Made by a program: the position numbers and the translations under genes
Assembly: GCA_001942045.1 (NCBI GenBank)
Contig: MSTD01000016.1
Span: 128,486-143,959, forward strand
Source of the DNA: Mycolicibacterium porcinum
GTDB taxonomy: Bacteria; Actinomycetota; Actinomycetes; Mycobacteriales; Mycobacteriaceae
Direction of reading: 5' to 3'
Length of the DNA: 15,474 nt
Shown: positions 1 through 6,419 of the stretch, in pieces
Layout: every line of letters starts with the position of its first letter
Position numbering within the stretch: position 1 is the first letter of the stretch
Notes under the pieces: generated by a model
What the model was told of the DNA's origin: nothing
The model's database searches: none
What the model saw: only the letters and a program-made list of their open reading frames with translations

Positions 1-1520
1 GTGTGGATCTGCGGTCGGTGGCCGAGCAGACCCAGTTGCCGGAGCTGCCCTGGCCGCAGGTCGACGCGTGGTTGGCGGCGGTGGCGGCCAGCCCGCTGCT
101 GGGCACTCCCCCGGTGCTGCGGTTGTTCGGGGACCTGCTGTACCTCGACCGGTACTGGTTGGAGGAACAGCAGGTCTGCGACGACGTGTTGGCCTTGGTG
201 GGCGCGCGGCCGGGTGGGTCGGCGCCTGATGTGGCGCGGTTGTTCCCACCGGGTTTCGAGGAGCAGCGGGCCGCGGCGAAAGTGGCGTTGTCGCAGGGGT
301 TGACGGTGCTGACCGGTGGTCCCGGCACCGGTAAGACCACCACGGTGGCGCGGTTGTTGGCGCTGCTGGCCGAGCAGGCCGCGCTGGCCGGTCTCCCGTC
401 GCTGCGGATCGCGCTGGCCGCACCGACGGGTAAGGCCGCGGCCCGGCTGCAGGAGGCCGTGCAGCTCGAGGTGAACCGGCTCGACGCCGTGGACCGGGAG
501 CGGATCTCGGGTCTGCAGGCCACCACACTGCACCGGCTGCTGGGGCCCCGACCGGACACGTCGTCGCGGTTCCGTCATCATCGGGCGAATCGGTTGCCGC
601 ACGACGTGATCGTCGTCGACGAAACCTCGATGGTGTCGCTGACGATGATGGCGCGTCTGCTGGAGGCGGTGCGTCCGCAAACCCGGCTGCTGCTGGTCGG
701 CGATCTCGATCAGCTGGCCTCGGTGGAAGCCGGCGCGGTGTTGGCCGATCTGGTGGACGGGCTGGGTTCGCGCGGGGTGGCGGCCCTGCAAACCTCGCAC
801 CGGTTCGGCGAGTCGATCGGCGCGCTGGCGTCAGCAATTCGGACCGGGGACGCATCCGGCGCGCTGGAGGTGTTGGCGGCCGGGGGCGAGCATGTCGAGT
901 GGGTGTCCTCGGACCCGACCGAACGCTTGCGGGAAGTGCTTGTGCCGCATGCTCTTGCGTTGCGGCAGGCGGCGATCCTCGGGGATGCGCGCACGGCGCT
1001 GACCATCCTCGACGAGCATCGGCTGTTGTGCGCGCACCGGCACGGCCCGTTCGGCGTCGCGCAGTGGAACCGGCAGGTGCAGCGGTGGCTGGCTGAGGCG
1101 ACCGGTGAGCCGATGTGGGCGTCGTGGTACGTGGGCCGGCCGATCCTGGTGACCGCCAACGACTATGGGCTCAAGCTCTACAACGGCGATACCGGCGTCA
1201 CCGTCGCCACCCCGGACGGCCTGCGGGCCATCGTGGGCGGGACCGCCGGCGGGTCCGCGTCCTTCGCCACCGGTCGGCTCACCGAGGTCGAGACCATGCA
1301 CGCCATGACGATCCACAAGTCGCAGGGCAGCCAGGCCGACGAGGTGACCGTGCTGCTACCGCCGGAGGACTCCCGCCTGCTGACGCGGGAGCTGTTCTAC
1401 ACCGCGGTCACCCGGGCCAAGACGCGGGTGCGCGTCGTGGGGTCCGAGGCGGAGATTCGCGCGGCGATCTCCCGGCAGGCAGTCCGAGCGACCGGCCTGC
1501 GAAAGCGGCTGAAGCTCTAA
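1..1520 (+). CDS. recD: Exodeoxyribonuclease V subunit alpha (RecD), 5' truncated by the window edge
   Basis: RecD is the 5'-3' superfamily 1 helicase subunit of RecBCD, which unwinds and degrades DNA from double-strand ends. In mycobacteria RecBCD is known to serve single-strand annealing, while AdnAB does most resection. The visible 505 residues (counted from the GTG at base 3) carry the full motor: Walker A GGPGTGKTT at 105-113, motif Ia APTGKAAARL at 142-151, Walker B VVDETSM near 206-212, motif III LVGDLDQL at 233-240, and the UvrD_C_2-type C-terminal motifs IHKSQG and YTAVTRAKTR. RecD proteins are usually about 570 residues or more, so the in-frame GTG at base 3 is probably internal and the true start lies upstream of the window, as would recB and recC in the usual order. 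The TAA stop interlocks with the stop of the minus-strand small gene. The family assignment is very secure. Confidence 0.96.
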   Translation, partial: VDLRSVAEQTQLPELPWPQVDAWLAAVAASPLLGTPPVLRLFGDLLYLDRYWLEEQQVCDDVLALVGARPGGSAPDVARLFPPGFEEQRAAAKVALSQGLTVLTGGPGTGKTTTVARLLALLAEQAALAGLPSLRIALAAPTGKAAARLQEAVQLEVNRLDAVDRERISGLQATTLHRLLGPRPDTSSRFRHHRANRLPHDVIVVDETSMVSLTMMARLLEAVRPQTRLLLVGDLDQLASVEAGAVLADLVDGLGSRGVAALQTSHRFGESIGALASAIRTGDASGALEVLAAGGEHVEWVSSDPTERLREVLVPHALALRQAAILGDARTALTILDEHRLLCAHRHGPFGVAQWNRQVQRWLAEATGEPMWASWYVGRPILVTANDYGLKLYNGDTGVTVATPDGLRAIVGGTAGGSASFATGRLTEVETMHAMTIHKSQGSQADEVTVLLPPEDSRLLTRELFYTAVTRAKTRVRVVGSEAEIRAAISRQAVRATGLRKRLKL

Positions 1521-1666
1521 ACGGCGCGTCCGGCGAAAAATGCGCCGGAGATGAGGCCGATCACGATCGCCAGGGTGGGCAAGCCCATCGCGACAGCCGT
1601 GACGACGCCGGCGACCGCACCGATGCCGAGCACCAGCAGAAGTACGCCTACAAATGCACCGACCAT
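1517..1666 (-). CDS. Small hydrophobic membrane peptide, 49 residues
   Basis: This is an unrecognised small membrane protein. Nearly the whole chain is hydrophobic: two helices, about residues 2-25 and 29-46, with a Gly/Pro turn (MGLP) between them and a single Arg near the C-terminus. The ATG at 1666 is chosen because AGGAAAGGG, a strong ribosome binding site, lies 6 bases upstream on the minus strand. A longer frame to 1741 exists, but its extra 25 residues are polar, Cys/His-rich and lack a ribosome site. The gene converges on recD, and the two stop codons overlap (TAG at 1517-1519 on minus, TAA at 1518-1520 on plus). I cannot name a function; a two-helix inner-membrane microprotein is the plain reading. 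The good ribosome site and clean hydrophobic profile make it likely to be real. Confidence 0.66.
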   Translation of the reverse strand: MVGAFVGVLLLVLGIGAVAGVVTAVAMGLPTLAIVIGLISGAFFAGRAV

Positions 1667-1736
1667 TGCACGCCCTTTCCTATGACAGCGATCACAATGT
1701 ACCCCGTCGGTGGGCTGAATCACACACGGATCACGC

Positions 1737-1772
1737 ACCAATTTGGTTAACGATTTCGCGGCAAAATGTATA
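1737..1772 (-). promoter_or_regulatory. Candidate promoter and small palindrome upstream of the membrane peptide gene
   Basis: The 160-base gap between the membrane peptide gene and the next minus-strand gene (1667-1826) is noticeably AT-rich in its middle. On the minus strand TATACATT at about 1765-1772 fits a mycobacterial -10 element (TANNNT or TATACT-like), which would give a leader of roughly 90 bases. Just downstream lies the palindrome ACCAA-T-TTGGT (1737-1747), a possible operator. No convincing -35 element was seen. This is sequence inspection only and is tentative. Confidence 0.25.
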
Positions 1773-1826
1773 GCTGAGCTTGGTATATGCCTTGTTCAGC
1801 GGATGTCAGCGAACGCGCGGGCGGCG

Positions 1827-2309
1827 CTAGCCGGCGCCCGAGACGCTCAGCGCCCAGAACACCAACGCGTTGAGTGCCAGAAAGCTCAGCAACGAGATCG
1901 CGAAGGCGCGGCCCCACCGACGTCTAGGTGCGGCGAACGGCAACACGAGGGCCCAGAACAGGCTCACCGGTACCGAGATGAGAACGCCGAAGACGATCCC
2001 GTAACCGTGCGGATCGGTGGCCGGATCCGTGTCGAATGCCGAACTCAGCATCGCCCAGACGACCAACGCCCAGAACGCCACCGCGCCGCCGCCGATCACC
2101 CCGACGACACATCGGGTGGCCAGCATGGCCTGGTAGTGCGCGTTCGCCGCCGAGGGCGGGCGGGGGTAGTAGGCCTGGGGTGCATACGTTTGGGGCCCAT
2201 ACCGGTCCACCCACTCGTGTGGGTATTCCTCTGGCGGCGTCTGCTCCACGGCACCCCCCGGTTCGGCGTCCTCACCAGGATATGGCCGCCACGATGGGGC
2301 GGCGGGCAC
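1827..2309 (-). CDS. Three-helix membrane protein with Pro/Tyr-rich cytosolic-type N-terminus
   Basis: This 160-residue integral membrane protein of unknown role starts with GTG. Residues 1-58 are polar and rich in Pro, Tyr, Glu and Gln (for example YGPQTYAPQAYYPRPP at 37-52), a composition common in actinobacterial membrane proteins. Three hydrophobic helices follow, at about 66-90, 103-126 and 135-155, with an Arg-rich loop APRRRWGR (127-134) between the second and third that suggests a cytosolic position. The start lies 12 bases past the stop of the secreted hydrolase gene on the same strand. No strong ribosome site is visible, so translational coupling to that gene is likely. The pairing hints at a shared envelope role, but this is context only. 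A start further inside the Pro-rich tail cannot be excluded. Confidence 0.75.
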   Translation of the reverse strand: MPAAPSWRPYPGEDAEPGGAVEQTPPEEYPHEWVDRYGPQTYAPQAYYPRPPSAANAHYQAMLATRCVVGVIGGGAVAFWALVVWAMLSSAFDTDPATDPHGYGIVFGVLISVPVSLFWALVLPFAAPRRRWGRAFAISLLSFLALNALVFWALSVSGAG

Positions 2310-2321
2310 CGATTTCGACCG

Positions 2322-4097
2322 TCAGACGGTCAGCGCCACTGACTGTCCGGCCAGCGGCTCGTACACCGCGTACTGGAACAGGGCATCGAGGATCGGCTCC
2401 ACCAGTCCGTCCCACGGGGTGGCCTGTACCGGCTCGGTGGAGGTGAACGGCAGCACCACCGCGGTGGCGGTGCCCGACGGGGTGGGAATCTCGATGCGCT
2501 CCTGCGGCGTGCCGGTGATGTCGGTGCCGTCGTACATGTCGTTGATCCAGCCGGCCGAAATCGTCTTGACCGCATCGACATTCTGCGGCTGTGAGAAGCC
2601 GGCGATGAGGTACTCGGCGAACTGCAGGATCGGGTTGGCGCCCTGGAGTCCGTCGATGTGCCGTCCCCCGACCAGCATGACGCCGTTGAACTTCCCCGGC
2701 CGGGCGGCCTGCAGTTCCTGACCTACCGTGCCGTTGCGATTCCACACATACGGCTCGGACGAAATGAGCAGCACCGGACGGTCATTGGCGCCGCTGAGCG
2801 TGTCGAGGGCGTCGGGCATGTCGTTGTGAGTGTCGACCGCGTCGAGTAGCACCACCCCGGCCAGGTCGTCGACCGCGCCGTTGTCGACCATGCGTCCGGC
2901 GGCGCCGGTGACGAGCATCCCGCCCAGGGAATGCCCGACCAGGACGAACTTGGACGGCAGCGTGACGGGGTGGCCCGCCGCCGCGCTGGCGCTCGCGGTC
3001 AGTTCGGTCCGGTCGTCGGCGAACAGGTCAGCGACGGACTGCTGCATCGGCTCTCCGCCGAGCCATTCTCCGTTGACGTCGAACAGGTTTGACGACACCG
3101 TGGGTACGACGACGATGCTGTTGGTCTCCTCGGCCAGATACGCCGCGGTGTAGCTGTACATCGGCCCGGTGGCCATGAACCCGTGCTGCAGGTAGATGAA
3201 ACCGTCAGCCGATTCCGGATCTTCGGGGAAGTACCAGTCCGCGCGCACGGTCTGGTTGGTGCCCGGCATGTCCAGTGTCGAGCTGCGGACAGTGACGTTG
3301 CTGCCTGGCGGGAGCACCGGCGGACCCGAGAACACTTGCAGCGCAGCGCCAACCACGTTGAACACCAGCGAGCCGACGATGTTCACCAGGGGCTCGGGCC
3401 GCGGCGCGGTGGCCGGGGCACTGACGGTGGCGGCGGCCAGTTGAGCGATCGGTCGCGTCACTGGTTGATCGGTAACGGTTTTCGATACCCGATCGGTGAT
3501 GCCGGTGAACAAGGTGCGGCCCTCGGTCGCGATCCGGTCGACGACGGTGGTCACGTCAACCTGCGGCGCCTCCGGTTCGCCCGGGTGAGTGACAGCGTCG
3601 ATCGCGTCGGCAATGTCCGGCACTGCCTTGTCGGCCACAGTGGTGTCGGTGGCCGCGGGCAGCGGTGCGTCACGTTTGGCGGCGACCTTGGGCCGCGGAA
3701 GTGATTGCGCGGTCCGGAGGTTCGGCACCCGGTCGGCAATATCGGTCAGTTCCGTGCGCGCCCGCTCGGCAATGCCGTCGAACACATCATGGACGTCAGA
3801 ACGCTTCGGCAGGGACCCCGCCAAGGGCTTGGGCAGCGACAGTTTCAGGCGCTGACGCGAGGCCGAATCGTCGGCCTGCCGCGGCTTGTCCTTGCGCGGG
3901 CCCAGGCGGCTGGCTTTGTCCCGTTGTTTCGTCGGCTTGTCAGAATCGTTGGCGGACTGGGTGGTTGACTTCTCGTGGCCGGGATCAGCGTGGGCCGTTG
4001 ACGCCGCGCCCGCAATCAGCCCCATCCAGAGGGCGACTACCAACACACCCCATCCCATCGCCGTGAACACATGAATCGCCCGCCCCGGTTTGATCAC
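2322..4097 (-). CDS. Secreted alpha/beta hydrolase (lipase/esterase-like) with long charged N-terminal region
   Basis: A 591-residue exported serine hydrolase, probably an esterase or lipase acting outside the membrane. Residues 1-37 form a Sec-type signal peptide: basic start, hydrophobic core at 14-33 and an AHA cleavage site before Asp38. Residues 38 to about 235 are low-complexity, with a Lys/Arg/Asp-rich part (about 41-100) and then acidic and Ala/Val/Pro-rich stretches. The alpha/beta hydrolase fold starts near 265: HGF at 305-307 is the likely oxyanion-hole loop, GHSLGG has the nucleophile Ser390, the acid is probably Asp419 or Asp422 (LLDAVDT), and GGRH gives His480. The start is GTG at 4097, with no clear ribosome site; Met14 would shorten the basic n-region. 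It precedes a membrane protein gene by 12 bases and diverges from a TetR gene. Substrate is unknown; the catalytic class is well supported. Confidence 0.85.
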   Translation of the reverse strand: MIKPGRAIHVFTAMGWGVLVVALWMGLIAGAASTAHADPGHEKSTTQSANDSDKPTKQRDKASRLGPRKDKPRQADDSASRQRLKLSLPKPLAGSLPKRSDVHDVFDGIAERARTELTDIADRVPNLRTAQSLPRPKVAAKRDAPLPAATDTTVADKAVPDIADAIDAVTHPGEPEAPQVDVTTVVDRIATEGRTLFTGITDRVSKTVTDQPVTRPIAQLAAATVSAPATAPRPEPLVNIVGSLVFNVVGAALQVFSGPPVLPPGSNVTVRSSTLDMPGTNQTVRADWYFPEDPESADGFIYLQHGFMATGPMYSYTAAYLAEETNSIVVVPTVSSNLFDVNGEWLGGEPMQQSVADLFADDRTELTASASAAAGHPVTLPSKFVLVGHSLGGMLVTGAAGRMVDNGAVDDLAGVVLLDAVDTHNDMPDALDTLSGANDRPVLLISSEPYVWNRNGTVGQELQAARPGKFNGVMLVGGRHIDGLQGANPILQFAEYLIAGFSQPQNVDAVKTISAGWINDMYDGTDITGTPQERIEIPTPSGTATAVVLPFTSTEPVQATPWDGLVEPILDALFQYAVYEPLAGQSVALTV

Positions 4098-4243
4098 GCA
4101 GGCACGCTAACCGGCGCCACCGCCCGTCCGCAGGAAAATACACAAATTGGCGGAAATGTTTCTTTAATGGTTCACGGTCCCCGGTCCAGGGGCGCCGTTC
4201 CGGCATACTGAAACCCCACTACACAGCCGAGCAGGATGGTCGA
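4098..4243. promoter_or_regulatory. Divergent promoter region between the hydrolase and the TTG-start TetR gene
   Basis: This 146-base spacer is locally AT-rich (about 4133-4172) in a G+C-rich setting. On the minus strand TATTTT (4135-4140) is a possible -10 for the hydrolase. On the plus strand CATACT (4204-4209) is a possible -10 for the TetR gene. Two dyads could bind a regulator: GAAA-TG-TTTC at 4153-4162, and CCCC-GGTCCA-GGGG at 4179-4192, which would sit over the -35 region of the TetR promoter. TetR proteins commonly regulate themselves and the divergent gene, so control of the hydrolase by the neighbouring TetR is a reasonable inference, but neither site is proven. Confidence 0.4.
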
Positions 4244-4888
4244 TTGTCAGCACCAGCACGCCGACCCCGGGGACGCCCGGTTGGCGGCGGCAACACCGCC
4301 GAGCAGTCCCGCGAGGTGTTGATGGATGCCGCCGAGCACCTGTTCGTCACCCGCGGATACCGGGCCTCGACCATGGAGGTCATCGCCCACGAGGCCGGTT
4401 ATTCGCGCACCGCGATCTACCGCCAGTTCGCCAACCGCAACGAGCTGATCGCGGCCATGGTGCAGCGCACCACCCAGCGGCACATGGCGTCGATCCTCAC
4501 CCGGATCCCCGAAAACGCCGGTCCCGTCGATCTGTTGGTCGAGAGTCTGGTCATCGTCGCGACAGAGCTGGTGTCCGACCCGCTGCTCAACACGATCGCC
4601 GACCAAACCTCCGAGGGCACGATCGCGTCATTGATCGCCGCCGATTCGGACCTGACCGAGTTGGTGCAGAACACCATCGAGGCCATGATCGCCGACGACG
4701 CCGGCCAGTTCCGGCCCGGCCTGCACGCACATGACTTGGCGCAGTTCGTCATCGCGACCGCGCTCGGGTTCCTGGTGAAAGCGGTGCCCGTGCGCAACGA
4801 CCCTGCGGTAGCCAGGGGCTACATCGAAACATTCATCCTGCCTGCCATCGTGAAGAAGCCCCCGCCGCCGCGTCGGGTGTTCGAATAG
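4244..4888 (+). CDS. TetR/AcrR-family transcriptional regulator with TTG start
   Basis: A 214-residue one-component regulator. The N-terminus has a basic RRPRGRP tail of the kind that touches the minor groove. The TetR DNA-binding domain covers about 20-67, with the helix-turn-helix at about 42-62 (STMEVIAHEAGYSRTAIYRQF). The rest is the variable ligand-binding and dimerisation domain. The start is TTG at 4244: AGGA at 4233-4236 lies 7 bases upstream, and a nearby ATG at 4236 is out of frame. The gene diverges from the secreted hydrolase, its most likely target besides itself. Its stop is 6 bases from the stop of the convergent SDR gene. The ligand cannot be predicted. The family call is secure. 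Confidence 0.93.
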   Translation: MSAPARRPRGRPVGGGNTAEQSREVLMDAAEHLFVTRGYRASTMEVIAHEAGYSRTAIYRQFANRNELIAAMVQRTTQRHMASILTRIPENAGPVDLLVESLVIVATELVSDPLLNTIADQTSEGTIASLIAADSDLTELVQNTIEAMIADDAGQFRPGLHAHDLAQFVIATALGFLVKAVPVRNDPAVARGYIETFILPAIVKKPPPPRRVFE

Positions 4889-4894
4889 CGGCAC

Positions 4895-5776
4895 TCAGCC
4901 GAAGTAGTGCCCGCGGTCGAGATCGTCGAGCAGTCCCGCTTCGGACGGTTGCCAGCCGAACCGTTGGCGAGTCAATGCGCTCGATGTCGGGACGTCGAGA
5001 GCGAAGAGACCGCCGATCCACCCGAAGTGTTCGACGGCCTTGTCGGCCGGGATCGAGGTCACCGGCAGATCGAGGTGGCGACCGATGGCGGTGGCGATGT
5101 CACGGCCCGCGATCCCTTCTTCGGCGGCGGCGTGCAGCACCGTCCCGGAGGGTGCCTGCTCGACGGCCAGCCGGAACAGCGGCGCGGCGTCGAGGCGGTG
5201 TACCGCCGGCCAGCGGTTGGCGCCGTCCCCGAGGTAGGCCGAGACGCCCTTCTCCCGGGCGATCTGGATGAGTCGTGGCACGAATCCGTGATCCCCTTCG
5301 CCGTGGGTCGTCGGCGAGAGTCGGACGATCGAGGCTCGAACTCCTTTGTCGGCGAACGCCAGCACTGCGGGCTCGGAGTGCCGGGGCAGCCCGGGTTGAA
5401 ACGGGTCGTTCTCGGTCAGCACCCGGCCGGCGCTGTGGCCGGCCACACCGGAGGTGACGACCAGCGGGCGGTCCGAGCCGGCGAGGGTCGCGCCGAGGAC
5501 CTCGATGGCACGACGGTCCAGTGCCCCCGCGTCGGTGAAGTTGTCGAAGTCGTGATGGAAGGCCAGGTGAATGACACCATCACTGGCCTCGGCGGCGGCC
5601 CGCAGGCTGTCGTGATCGTTCAGGTCGCCGCGATGGACGTCCGCGCCATTCGCCCTGATCGCGTCGGCCGACGCGTCGGAGCGTGCCAGGCCGACGACGT
5701 CGTGTCCGTGCGCCACGAGGTCACGGACCACCGCCGTGCCCACAAACCCAGATGCGCCGGTGACGAAAACCTTCAT
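4895..5776 (-). CDS. NAD(P)-dependent atypical short-chain dehydrogenase/reductase (NmrA/epimerase-like)
   Basis: A 293-residue Rossmann-fold protein of the extended/atypical SDR group. TGASGFVG at 6-13 is the cofactor glycine motif, and ARSD at 31-34 places an Arg where NADP is often favoured. VVTSG at 106-110 supplies the usual Ser strand, but the YxxxK catalytic pair of classical SDRs is not visible: the expected place (about 131-144) reads RHSEPAVLAFADKG, with no Tyr. RWPAVHRLDAA at 188-198 matches the substrate-side motif of such proteins. It may be a reductase with altered chemistry or a redox-sensing Rossmann protein. The start is supported by GGGAGGA five bases before ATG 5776. It diverges from a TetR gene across two operator-like repeats, which suggests induction by a compound the TetR senses, possibly one this enzyme converts. 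Confidence 0.88.
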   Translation of the reverse strand: MKVFVTGASGFVGTAVVRDLVAHGHDVVGLARSDASADAIRANGADVHRGDLNDHDSLRAAAEASDGVIHLAFHHDFDNFTDAGALDRRAIEVLGATLAGSDRPLVVTSGVAGHSAGRVLTENDPFQPGLPRHSEPAVLAFADKGVRASIVRLSPTTHGEGDHGFVPRLIQIAREKGVSAYLGDGANRWPAVHRLDAAPLFRLAVEQAPSGTVLHAAAEEGIAGRDIATAIGRHLDLPVTSIPADKAVEHFGWIGGLFALDVPTSSALTRQRFGWQPSEAGLLDDLDRGHYFG

Positions 5777-5788
5777 GAAATCCTCCCG

Positions 5789-5805
5789 ATGTCAGTGACT
5801 GTCAT
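5789..5805 (+). promoter_or_regulatory. Operator-like site 1 between the SDR and TetR genes
   Basis: The 17-base sequence ATGTCAGTGACTGTCAT lies 12 bases before the SDR start codon. It is close to a palindrome itself (only positions 4, 9 and 14 break symmetry) and is the exact reverse complement of site 2. Its size, symmetry and position fit a TetR operator. On the minus strand it would sit at or just downstream of a candidate SDR -10 element (TATTGA, 5805-5810), so bound repressor would block transcription of the SDR. The repeat is seen directly; binding by the adjacent TetR is inferred. Confidence 0.78.
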
Positions 5806-5818
5806 CAATAGGAACGCG

Positions 5819-5835
5819 ATGACAGTCACTGACAT
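5819..5835 (-). promoter_or_regulatory. Operator-like site 2 between the SDR and TetR genes
   Basis: ATGACAGTCACTGACAT is the perfect 17-base reverse complement of site 1. The two centres (5797 and 5827) are 30 bases apart, about three helical turns, so two repressor dimers could sit on the same face of the DNA. The site overlaps the -35 region expected for the TetR gene (ATGACA is close to TTGACA) and the -35 region of the divergent SDR promoter. It therefore probably controls both directions. Confidence 0.78.
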
Positions 5836-5839
5836 TCCC

Positions 5840-5852
5840 TAGGATCATCTCC
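5840..5852 (+). promoter_or_regulatory. -10 element for a leaderless TetR transcript
   Basis: TAGGAT at 5840-5845 matches the mycobacterial -10 pattern (TANNNT). Seven bases separate it from the ATG at 5853, which places the transcription start on or next to the A of the start codon. No Shine-Dalgarno sequence is present before this ATG. Leaderless mRNAs are frequent in mycobacteria, so this is a natural reading. The start site itself is inferred, not observed. Confidence 0.55.
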
Positions 5853-6413
5853 ATGAGCCGCTGGGAGCCCAACTCGCGTGAGCGCCTGGAAGAGGCGGCC
5901 CTGCAGCTCTACCTCGAGCACGGGTTCGACCAGACCACCGTCGCCGAGATCGCCGAGCGGGCCGGGCTGACCGAGCGGACCTACTTCCGCTACTTCGCCG
6001 ACAAGCGCGAGGCGCTGTTCGGCGGACAAACCGCGCTCACCGAACTCCTGGTCGACGCAATCGCCGCCGCCCCGGCCGGTGCCGCGCCCCTCGATGTCGT
6101 CGGTGCCGCGTTGACCGCGCTCGCGGCGATGTTCGACGGTCGGCGCGACCATGCGCGGCGCAGGCAGTCCGTCGTCGATGCCAACCCCGCGCTTCAGGAA
6201 CGCGAACTGATCAAGCTCGCCACGCTGTCTGCCGAGATGGCCGAGGCGCTACGCCATCGCGGCGCCGATGATGCGGCCGCGCGCTTGGCCGCCGAAACCG
6301 GGATTGCGGTGTTCAAGGTCGCGTTCGGCCAATGGGTGCGCGACCGCGCCGACGCCGGGCTGGGCGAGATCGTCGCGTCGACGCTGGACGAATTGAAGGC
6401 CTTGTCCGCCTAG
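5853..6413 (+). CDS. TetR/AcrR-family transcriptional regulator, probably leaderless
   Basis: A 186-residue TetR-type repressor. The DNA-binding domain is at about 8-55, with the helix-turn-helix at 28-48 (TTVAEIAERAGLTERTYFRYF) followed by the family-typical DKREALF. The C-terminal part is an alpha-helical sensor domain rich in Ala, Asp and Arg, as expected for ligand binding and dimerisation. It is divergent from the SDR gene, and the 76-base spacer contains two mirror-image 17-base operator candidates, so autorepression together with control of the SDR is the likely circuit. The ATG appears to be the first base of the transcript. The stop lies 6 bases from the end of the convergent L,D-transpeptidase gene. 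Ligand unknown; family call secure. Confidence 0.94.
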   Translation: MSRWEPNSRERLEEAALQLYLEHGFDQTTVAEIAERAGLTERTYFRYFADKREALFGGQTALTELLVDAIAAAPAGAAPLDVVGAALTALAAMFDGRRDHARRRQSVVDANPALQERELIKLATLSAEMAEALRHRGADDAAARLAAETGIAVFKVAFGQWVRDRADAGLGEIVASTLDELKALSA

Positions 6414-6419
6414 ATCCAC

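Noticed and set aside
1743..2342. A 199-codon plus-strand frame opposite the three-helix membrane protein
   Set aside because: The minus-strand frame has three well-formed membrane helices and sits coupled to the hydrolase gene; the plus frame is Arg/His-rich with no domain.
4907..5842. A 311-codon plus-strand frame antisense to the SDR gene
   Set aside because: It lies wholly opposite a clear SDR and runs into the operator spacer. The composition is Gly/Arg/Val-rich without recognisable motifs.
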